NCBI GenBank assembly: GCA_017411125.1
Contig: JAFPNP010000230.1
Coordinates: forward strand, 1 to 9,156
Reading direction: 5' to 3'
Source: Kiritimatiellia bacterium
GTDB lineage: Bacteria; Verrucomicrobiota; Kiritimatiellia; RFP12; UBA1067
DNA length: 9,156 nt
The notes below the pieces were generated by a model. That model worked only from the letters and a program-made list of their open reading frames with translations, was not told where the DNA came from and made no database searches. Every line of letters starts with the position of its first letter. The stretch's first letter is position 1. Shown piece after piece: positions 1 through 5,235 of this stretch. A program made the position numbers and the translations under genes.

Positions 1-1
1 G

Positions 2-616
2 ACGATGCAGGAGACGCTCTCCGCCACGGCGGCCGTGGCGCGCGCGACGAAGGACGCTTTGGTGATTGCGGATATGCCGTTCGGCAGCTATCAGTGCGGT
101 GACGATGCGGCGATGGCAAACGCCGTAGCCTGTCTCAAGGCCGGCGCGGACGGCGTCAAACTCGAGGGCGGCGCGCGCGTGTGCGGTCTCATTCGCCGCA
201 TGACGGAGGCTGGAATCCCCGTTCTCGCGCACGTCGGCATGATGCCGCAGAGCGTCAATGCATACGGCGGTTTCAAGACGCAGGGCAAGACGCGCGAGGC
301 CGCGCTTCAGGTGCTGGACGACGCAAAGGCAGTCGAGGCGGCTGGCGCGTTCGCCGTCACGCTTGAATGCGTGCCGTCCGAACTCGCCGCCGAGATCACC
401 GCCGCGCTCAAGATAATAACCGTCGGCATAGGCGCAGGGCCGGTGTGCGACGCGCAGTGGCTAGTAATGCACGACCTGCTCGGACTCAACGAAGGTCATG
501 TGCCGTCGTTCGTCAAGCGCTACGCGAACCTCGCCGCAGACGCGAAAAAGGCGTTCGCGCAGTACGTTGCCGAAGTTGCAGACGGCACGTTCCCCTGCAA
601 AGGAGCGGGGAAATGA
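2..616 (+). CDS. panB: 3-methyl-2-oxobutanoate hydroxymethyltransferase (PanB), 5'-truncated by the window edge
   Basis: PanB transfers a hydroxymethyl group from 5,10-methylene-tetrahydrofolate to 2-oxoisovalerate, giving ketopantoate, the first committed step of pantothenate/CoA synthesis in the cytoplasm. The frame is open from the first bases, so the start lies upstream; about 204 residues are present against roughly 264 in E. coli PanB. Counting from the Met at base 5, the fragment keeps the Mg-binding Asp in IADMPFGSY (D23), VKLEGG (E54), the HVGMMPQSVNAYGGFK stretch (72-91 region), the catalytic Glu in TLECVPSELA (E121), and the GIGAGP loop followed by LVMHDLLG. Order and spacing match the family closely. 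Its TGA overlaps the next gene's ATG (ATGA, 613-616), so the two are probably translationally coupled. The product pairing (vitamin synthesis with a glycosidase) has no obvious functional logic. Identification is secure; only the N-terminus is missing. Confidence 0.96.
   Translation, partial: TMQETLSATAAVARATKDALVIADMPFGSYQCGDDAAMANAVACLKAGADGVKLEGGARVCGLIRRMTEAGIPVLAHVGMMPQSVNAYGGFKTQGKTREAALQVLDDAKAVEAAGAFAVTLECVPSELAAEITAALKIITVGIGAGPVCDAQWLVMHDLLGLNEGHVPSFVKRYANLAADAKKAFAQYVAEVADGTFPCKGAGK
161..166. other. Only CYCGRG (AvaI-type) site in the window
   Basis: CTCGAG inside panB is the only match to CYCGRG that I found by reading the whole window. It matters because the restriction enzyme encoded at 4246-5196 is predicted to recognise this sequence. 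If the system is active the site should be 5-methylcytosine-modified. Confidence 0.8.
601..605 (+). promoter_or_regulatory. Shine-Dalgarno deciding the start of the GH78 gene
   Basis: AGGAG lies 7 nt before the ATG at 613. The reading frame is open back to 367, but this ribosome binding site and the ATGA junction with panB mark 613 as the true start. Confidence 0.8.
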
Positions 617-3057
617 CGGCGGCGGCGATTTTGGCGGCGGCGTTCATCGCCGTGGACGCGCCCGTGCCCAACCACGCCGGTAAGGGCGAGAGCGACACCG
701 CCCGTTTTGTCAAGACGTTCGAGCGGGGAGGCGACGTGGCGAAGGCCACGTGGACAGTCACGGGGCTTGGCGTGTTTAAGGCGTACTTCAACGGGCGCGA
801 GGTCGGGGCGGACGACCAGTTGAAGCCCGGCTACACGCACAATGGGAAAAGGAAGCATTCCTTTTCTTACGATGTGACCGGATTCTTGCGGCCGGGGCGG
901 AACGTCATGTCCGCCGAAGTCTCTACCGGATGGTGGCGCGATACTATCGTGTGGGGAAGGGGCAGACTGTCCGCGTTTCACGGTACGCTTGAGCTGACGA
1001 TGCGGGACGGATCCGTGAAAAAGATTGAGACCGATACCACGTGGAAAGCGTCCTACGGCGGCGGACTGCGGCACGCCGAAATCTACTGGGGCGAAACGTT
1101 CGACGCGCGCCATGGCGCGGAGTGGCGAGAGACTGGGGACGTGGATTGGCCGCCGGCGAAGAAGTATGATGGATTCAAGGGCGCGGTGGTGCCGCTCGAA
1201 GGCCCTCCCGTGCGGCTTCGCCGCGACCTTGCGCTGAAACCCGTCGAAATGTACGTATGGCGCGGAACGGAGGGAACGTCGCATGGCGCGTACGGGAAGG
1301 TGAAAGTTCTGCGCAGGTACAAGGACGGCGAAACGGTCTTGCTTGACAAGGACGAGAAGCTCGTGGTCGATTTCGCTCAGAATGCGGCGGGCGTTCCGGA
1401 GGTTTTGGCCGAGGCCGCTTCTGGAGTCCAGATTTCAGGACATCCGGCGGAGATGCTGAACGATGCGAACGGGCTGAAGTCGCGCGGCAACGACGGGCCG
1501 GAGGGCAGCGCGTATTTCGCCAACTATCGCACTGCGCGCACGACGGCGAAATACGTTTTCGCGGGGAAGGGCGTGGAGACGTGGCGCCCGTCCTTCACCT
1601 TCTTCGGCGGAAGATATTTCTCCTTCAATGCTACGGGACCGGTGAAAATATCGTCCATGAGATTCATTCCCATGTCGTCGATAGGCGTGGAGGACGAGAC
1701 GGGAAGCATCGAAACGGGCAGGGACGACGTAAACCGTCTTGTATCCAACTGCGTCTGGGGGATGCGCTCCAATTATCTTTCGGTGCCTACGGATTGTCCG
1801 CAGCGTAACGAGCGCTGGGGCTGGAGCGGCGACACGCAGGTATTTGCGGGCGCGGCGGCATATGCGGCGGATGTATATGGTTTCCTTTCGAAGTGGATGG
1901 GCGACATGCGCGATTCGCAGGCCGGCGGCGGGCGATATCCGGGAATGTTCGCCAAGATGGCGCCGGGAAGCGGCGGTTCCCTGCTCGGATGGGCGGATGC
2001 CGGCGTCATTGTTCCGTACACGCTCTGGCGGCAGTTCGGCGACGTTTCCGTCGTGCGGGCGAACTGGGACGCCATGATGCGTTTTATGGTTTGTCTCGAC
2101 AGGACGAACTGGACTACGCCCGAAGATGAAAGGCAGTGTGCGGACTGGCTTTCTCCGGCGATGTACGAGGGACACAGAAGGGGATGGGGCGCACGGTTTT
2201 CGAGAAATCCGTTCTGGGACGGCGAGACCGGCGCGGACGAGCGCCAGTACTGGAATCTCCTCGGATCGTGCTACCATATTTGGGATTTGAAGATGATGGG
2301 CGAAATGGCGAGAGCCATCGGGCGCGACAAAGATGCCGAGGCGTTTGCAAAGCGGGAAGCGTCCGCGACGGCACGCTTCAGGAACCTCTATCTCGACCAC
2401 AAGGGGCGTTTCGCCGCAAGGTACCGCGTCATGCAGACGCCGAACCTTTTTGCGCTGAAACTTGGACTTTTCCCTTCCAAGGAGGCGACGGATGCCGCCA
2501 AGGCGGATTTGGCCGCAAGCGTAAAGGCTGGAGGTTTCAAGGTCGGCACGGGTTTCCTCGGCACGCCGCATCTGCTTGACGTGCTTTCGGACGTTCTCGG
2601 CGAGCCGTCGCTCGCATATTCCGTTCTTTTGCAACATGACTGCCCCGGCTGGCTTTATTCGGTCGATCAGGGCGCGACGACGATATGGGAAAGATGGGAC
2701 GGCTACACGAAAGAACGCGGGTTCGGCCCGTTTGAGATGAACAGCTTCAACCACTACGCGAACGGTGCGGTGCTGGGATGGATGTACCGCACGATGGCGG
2801 GAATCCGTTCCGGCAAGTCCGGCGGATACAAACATTTCACTCTCTCGCCGAAACCGGATCGCCGGATGGGATTCTGCAAGGCTTCATATCGTTCCCGCCA
2901 GGGGTTGATAAAGAGCGAGTGGCGTTACGAGGACGGCGGGCGGCTCGTGTGGAAGTTTTCCATTCCCGCCGGGACGACGGCAACCGTCGTCCCGCCCGGC
3001 GAGAAGCCGCGCGAACTTGGCCCCGGCGAACATTCCGTCACGGTTAAGGGAATATGA
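613..3057 (+). CDS. Glycoside hydrolase family 78 protein, alpha-L-rhamnosidase-like
   Basis: Predicted to hydrolyse terminal alpha-L-rhamnose from plant or microbial glycans by the inverting mechanism of family GH78. It is 814 aa long from the chosen start. Residues about 1-19 form a weak signal-peptide-like stretch (MTAAAILAAAFIAV) lacking a basic N-terminus, so export is uncertain. Residues about 44-130 match the rhamnosidase N-terminal beta domain (GLGVFKAYFNGREVG, then a PGYT-like stretch, DVTGFLRPGRN, GWWR). The (alpha/alpha)6 domain carries the hallmark DCPQRNERWGWSGD (394-407) with the likely general acid Glu400; most relatives have Asp where this protein has Asn399. GATTIWERWD (687-696) holds Glu693, the likely general base, followed by EMNSFNHYANGAV. 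The C-terminal beta domain ends with IPAGTTATVVPPG. ATG 613 is preferred because of its Shine-Dalgarno and 4-bp overlap with panB. Family membership is firm; L-rhamnose as the exact substrate is inferred. Confidence 0.9.
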   Translation: MTAAAILAAAFIAVDAPVPNHAGKGESDTARFVKTFERGGDVAKATWTVTGLGVFKAYFNGREVGADDQLKPGYTHNGKRKHSFSYDVTGFLRPGRNVMSAEVSTGWWRDTIVWGRGRLSAFHGTLELTMRDGSVKKIETDTTWKASYGGGLRHAEIYWGETFDARHGAEWRETGDVDWPPAKKYDGFKGAVVPLEGPPVRLRRDLALKPVEMYVWRGTEGTSHGAYGKVKVLRRYKDGETVLLDKDEKLVVDFAQNAAGVPEVLAEAASGVQISGHPAEMLNDANGLKSRGNDGPEGSAYFANYRTARTTAKYVFAGKGVETWRPSFTFFGGRYFSFNATGPVKISSMRFIPMSSIGVEDETGSIETGRDDVNRLVSNCVWGMRSNYLSVPTDCPQRNERWGWSGDTQVFAGAAAYAADVYGFLSKWMGDMRDSQAGGGRYPGMFAKMAPGSGGSLLGWADAGVIVPYTLWRQFGDVSVVRANWDAMMRFMVCLDRTNWTTPEDERQCADWLSPAMYEGHRRGWGARFSRNPFWDGETGADERQYWNLLGSCYHIWDLKMMGEMARAIGRDKDAEAFAKREASATARFRNLYLDHKGRFAARYRVMQTPNLFALKLGLFPSKEATDAAKADLAASVKAGGFKVGTGFLGTPHLLDVLSDVLGEPSLAYSVLLQHDCPGWLYSVDQGATTIWERWDGYTKERGFGPFEMNSFNHYANGAVLGWMYRTMAGIRSGKSGGYKHFTLSPKPDRRMGFCKASYRSRQGLIKSEWRYEDGGRLVWKFSIPAGTTATVVPPGEKPRELGPGEHSVTVKGI
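846..866. repeat. Perfect 9-bp inverted repeat inside the GH78 gene
   Basis: GAAAAGGAA (846-854) and TTCCTTTTC (858-866) are exact reverse complements separated by GCA. It lies in sequence encoding the N-terminal beta domain (GKRKHSFSY). It has no T-tract, so it is not a standard terminator, and it may be a by-product of coding. Confidence 0.6.
2970..2994. repeat. Perfect 11-bp hairpin near the 3' end of the GH78 gene
   Basis: C-GGGACGACGG (2970-2980), loop CAA (2981-2983) and CCGTCGTCCC-G (2984-2994) pair without mismatch. The element encodes the C-terminal motif AGTTATVVP and ends 61 bp before the TGA-terminated end of the gene. There is no T-run after it, so intrinsic termination is unlikely; an RNA stem affecting 3' stability or Rho-dependent ending is possible but unproven. 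Confidence 0.65.
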
Positions 3058-3085
3058 GACTGCGTTTCGTCGTGGATTTGGAATA

Positions 3086-3094
3086 TGGTATAAT
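3086..3094 (+). promoter_or_regulatory. Extended -10 promoter of the RM cassette
   Basis: TGG followed by a perfect TATAAT (3089-3094) forms an extended -10 element (TGN-TATAAT). A 17-bp spacer would put the -35 at 3066-3071 (TTCGTC), which matches the consensus only in its first two bases; this is the usual pattern where an extended -10 compensates. The element ends 8 nt before the ATG at 3103, so transcription should start at or within a few bases of the start codon. The whole gap between the GH78 gene and the methyltransferase is 45 bp, so the cassette carries its own promoter. Confidence 0.75.
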
Positions 3095-3102
3095 AAGCAG
3101 CG

Positions 3103-3858
3103 ATGAATCAAAGCAACAACAAGATGATATCGCTTTTCAGCGGCGCGGGCGGGCTTGACATAGGCTTTCATGAAGTTGGATTTGAGACGGCGGTCTGCGT
3201 GGAGCGTGACCCTGCCTGTTGTAGGACGCTTCGTGTGAATATGCCAGATACTCCTGTAATAGAGGGCGATATAAACAAAGTGACGACCGATGCGATTCTT
3301 GCGGTGGGACATCTCAAGCCATTAGAGGCAGCTCTTGTCGTAGGCGGTCCGCCCTGTCAGAGTTTCAGTCTTGCGGGTAAACGGATGGGGCTTAACGATC
3401 CAAGAGGCCGCCTCGTTCTTGAATTTATTCGTATTGTTCGGGAGGCATTGCCTGTCGGCTTTGTGATGGAGAATGTTCGCGGCCTTGCGAACTGGGAGCA
3501 TGGCCGCGCACTGGAGGCAATTATCGAGGAGGCTACGCAGCCAATTGAGTTCAAGGGGCGAACATATCGCTACGAGGTGAAATATCAGGTCCTTAATGCT
3601 GCGTCATACGGGGCACCGCAGTTTAGGGAGCGAATTTTCATTGTTGGGAATCGTATCCATGTTCCATTTGAGTTTCCTGCACCGACACACGGGGATGTGA
3701 AGCAAACCGCAAGGACGGATTTGTTTGGACACGAAATCCAACCGTACACGACGGTGTGGGATGCGATCGGCAAATTGCCACGTGCAACGCCTCCGTCCGA
3801 GACCGCGTTGCGCGTGGCAGGAACAATTGCGGAGAGAATTACAAAACATGGTTATTAA
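3103..3858 (+). CDS. DNA (cytosine-5-)-methyltransferase, alpha part (motifs I-VIII, catalytic Cys)
   Basis: This 251-aa product is the N-terminal catalytic portion of a 5-methylcytosine methyltransferase that protects host DNA from the adjacent endonuclease. Motif I, the S-adenosylmethionine site, is SLFSGAGGLDIGF (10-22). Motif IV is GGPPCQSFS with nucleophile Cys85. Motif VI is MENVRG (Glu123-Asn124-Val125), and motif VIII is QFRER (173-177). It stops at TAA after ITKHGY, before motifs IX and X, which continue in the +1-shifted frame from 3848. A complete enzyme of this family needs both halves. The start ATG lies 8 nt after TATAAT and has no Shine-Dalgarno, implying a leaderless transcript; an internal Met8 (3124), closer to the usual family start, is an alternative but also lacks a Shine-Dalgarno. 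The split is either a natural two-subunit design or a frameshift (see findings). Expected target with its partner is CYCGRG. Confidence 0.92.
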   Translation: MNQSNNKMISLFSGAGGLDIGFHEVGFETAVCVERDPACCRTLRVNMPDTPVIEGDINKVTTDAILAVGHLKPLEAALVVGGPPCQSFSLAGKRMGLNDPRGRLVLEFIRIVREALPVGFVMENVRGLANWEHGRALEAIIEEATQPIEFKGRTYRYEVKYQVLNAASYGAPQFRERIFIVGNRIHVPFEFPAPTHGDVKQTARTDLFGHEIQPYTTVWDAIGKLPRATPPSETALRVAGTIAERITKHGY

Positions 3859-4246
3859 GAATCACGAAGCAACTGCCCACGCTCCATCTACCATTGCGAA
3901 GATGCATAAGGTAGGCATTGGCGAGAAACTTGCGGACAAGGAGAAGATTTTTGGCTGCACGTATCGCAGGCTCGACCCTGGCAAACCATCGCCGACAGTG
4001 ACGCGAAGCGGCTATAGGGATTTCATACATCCGTACTTGGACAGAATGCTTACGGTCAGGGAACTGGCGTGCCTTCAGACGTTTCCCGTAGATTGGGAGT
4101 TCGCTGGAGTGCGTCTCGATTCATATAGTTACGCGAGAAATGTTGCCATGACGCAATTCGGGCAGGTTGGCAATGCCGTCCCGCCAGTTCTGGCTGCCGC
4201 CGTTGCCAAGGCGGTCAAGGAGCAGTTTTTCAAGGAGGTGAAGTGA
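3848..4246 (+). CDS. DNA (cytosine-5-)-methyltransferase, beta part (motifs IX-X)
   Basis: This 132-aa product holds what the alpha part lacks. It has the end of the target-recognition region (IKNHEATAHAP, then YRRLDPGKPSPTVT at 40-52), motif IX RELACLQTFP (71-80), and motif X QVGNAVPP (106-113), which packs back against motif I to complete the S-adenosylmethionine pocket. It probably associates with the alpha part as a heterodimer. The ATG at 3848 overlaps the alpha gene by 11 bp. GGAGAG at 3831-3836 is a possible Shine-Dalgarno, slightly far away, so independent translation is plausible. The same frame is open upstream to 3725, but that stretch duplicates alpha coding sequence and does not resemble a methyltransferase. 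Sizes and split point recall M.AquI, described as alpha and beta polypeptides of about 248 and 139 residues. A single-base insertion near 3856 in a once-continuous gene would give the same picture. Confidence 0.85.
   Translation: MVIKNHEATAHAPSTIAKMHKVGIGEKLADKEKIFGCTYRRLDPGKPSPTVTRSGYRDFIHPYLDRMLTVRELACLQTFPVDWEFAGVRLDSYSYARNVAMTQFGQVGNAVPPVLAAAVAKAVKEQFFKEVK
4232..4241 (+). promoter_or_regulatory. Consensus Shine-Dalgarno for the endonuclease gene
   Basis: AAGGAGGTGA is a full-length match to the anti-Shine-Dalgarno complement, lying within the last codons of methyltransferase beta. Spacing from GGAGG to ATG 4246 is 7 nt and to the alternative GTG 4243 only 4 nt, so ATG 4246 is favoured. 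Confidence 0.85.
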
Positions 4247-5196
4247 TGGCAAAGGCTATGCCTTACGTTTTGTGCCCGCAGGATTTGGTGACGACGCAAG
4301 AGGCGCGCCGGGACGGCTTTCTTGCGATTGCTCTTCGTCGAGACGTAGAATCTACTCCTTACATAGATCAGGGTAAGGCTCTGTGGGCGCAGTTGAATGC
4401 CACAACGAAATGTTGTGGCGACGTGCTCAAGATGCCTGAATTGCAATCTGAACTGCTTCTCGCTGCTGGCTATTCCGTTAAGGCGCAGGGCAACATGGAC
4501 GATGACGACAAGACGAGATTGCTTGAAGAATTTATCAAGCGCGTAATAGGTCCTGTGGGACGAAAGTATGTAGATGAAATCGTCTATCGCTATCTTTTGG
4601 CACTTGGCGAGCAGCTTGGCGGTAGAATGAGAAATGCCATCGGAGTCATGGCTAGGGAGAAGTTGTCGCAGAAGGTCGCTGCGCAACTGCGGCTGAGACA
4701 CTTGCCGTTCGCTGTATGCGGTGGGAAGGGCGAATGGATTGATGGGCTTGAATGCTCTGTCGCAGATGTCTCTGCCGCAAAGGCGATCAAGTGGGCGAAC
4801 GGTGAATACGTGCGGATGCTGGTGCATAACGTGAATGTTCCCGGTGTGTCGAAAAACGTCGACTTCGTTGTGTTTAACAAGTTCTCTAATGCACTTGACG
4901 CGAAGTCCCTCGCCCCGATTCTCGCCGACCAGAAGAACTATGTCGTCATGGGCGAGTTGAAGGGTGGAATCGATCCGGCGGGAGCCGACGAGCATTGGAA
5001 GACGGCGCGGGCCGCGCTTGACCGAATCCGCGCCACCTTCAAGAAGGTGTACATCGCTTTCGTAGGTGCTGCGATTGAAAAGGCGATGGCTGAAGAAATC
5101 TATACGCAGTTGCAGAGTGGCCTGCTTGACTATGCCGCAAATCTGACTGACGACAATCAGGTATTGTCGTTCTGCGATTGGCTTGTGAACCAGTAA
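4246..5196 (+). CDS. Type II restriction endonuclease, AvaI/BsoBI family (predicted CYCGRG)
   Basis: Homodimeric PD-(D/E)xK nuclease predicted to cut C^YCGRG in unmethylated DNA. It is 316 aa, against about 315 for AvaI and 323 for BsoBI. The N-terminus resembles BsoBI (TTQEARRDGFLAIAL, then STPYIDQGKAL), with FIKRVIGPVGRKYVDEIVYRYLL and LGGRMRN further on. The active site is clear: Asp206 in KNVDFVVF, then Glu237 and Lys239 in GELKGGIDPAGADEHWKTA, a run I recall as identical in BsoBI, where the residues are Asp212, Glu240 and Lys242. His250 corresponds to BsoBI His253. The end, FVGAAIEKAMAEEIYTQLQSGLL, also matches. No catalytic residue is lost, so the enzyme should be active and needs a working methyltransferase alongside. 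Start ATG 4246 overlaps the beta stop codon by 1 bp; GTG 4243 is less well spaced. GC is lower than in the flanking genes. Confidence 0.94.
   Translation: MAKAMPYVLCPQDLVTTQEARRDGFLAIALRRDVESTPYIDQGKALWAQLNATTKCCGDVLKMPELQSELLLAAGYSVKAQGNMDDDDKTRLLEEFIKRVIGPVGRKYVDEIVYRYLLALGEQLGGRMRNAIGVMAREKLSQKVAAQLRLRHLPFAVCGGKGEWIDGLECSVADVSAAKAIKWANGEYVRMLVHNVNVPGVSKNVDFVVFNKFSNALDAKSLAPILADQKNYVVMGELKGGIDPAGADEHWKTARAALDRIRATFKKVYIAFVGAAIEKAMAEEIYTQLQSGLLDYAANLTDDNQVLSFCDWLVNQ
4399..4419. repeat. Perfect 8-bp inverted repeat inside the endonuclease gene
   Basis: GCCACAAC (4399-4406) and GTTGTGGC (4412-4419) pair around the loop GAAAT. It lies about 150 bp into the endonuclease coding sequence (residues NATTKCCGD). 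It could be chance, or an early-gene RNA stem that slows endonuclease expression; there is no T-run. Confidence 0.55.
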
Positions 5197-5235
5197 TTTG
5201 CGTGCGATAAGACCATCGTGCCTTGTCTGGTGGCG

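Larger units (their letters stand above)
3086..5196 (+). other. AvaI/BsoBI-type Type II restriction-modification cassette
   Basis: Promoter, methyltransferase alpha, methyltransferase beta and endonuclease run head to tail with overlaps of 11 bp and 1 bp, methyltransferase first. Base use differs from the flanks: the block 3241-3300 is about 43% GC and 4861-4920 about 48%, while flanking blocks such as 1921-1980 (about 72%) and 6301-6360 (about 83%) are far richer. This suggests horizontal acquisition. No controller (C) protein, very-short-patch repair gene (vsr), integrase or target-site duplication is visible. It ends 39 bp before the convergent obg stop codon. Confidence 0.88.

Noticed and set aside
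367..612. N-terminal extension of the GH78 frame by 82 codons
   Set aside because: It overlaps panB coding sequence, is Arg-rich and featureless, and the Shine-Dalgarno plus ATGA junction place the start at 613.
1435..2835. Long 466-codon open frame antisense to the GH78 gene
   Set aside because: Arg/Pro/His-rich composition with no recognisable domain, typical of the antisense of a GC-rich gene; the sense strand has clear GH78 motifs.
3725..3847. Upstream extension of the methyltransferase beta frame
   Set aside because: It overlaps the alpha frame, which reads as genuine methyltransferase here, and its own translation is Arg-rich with no match; ATG 3848 is the better start.
3058..5235. 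Mobile-element ends around the RM cassette
   Set aside because: No terminal inverted repeats, target-site duplication, transposase or integrase could be found by eye.
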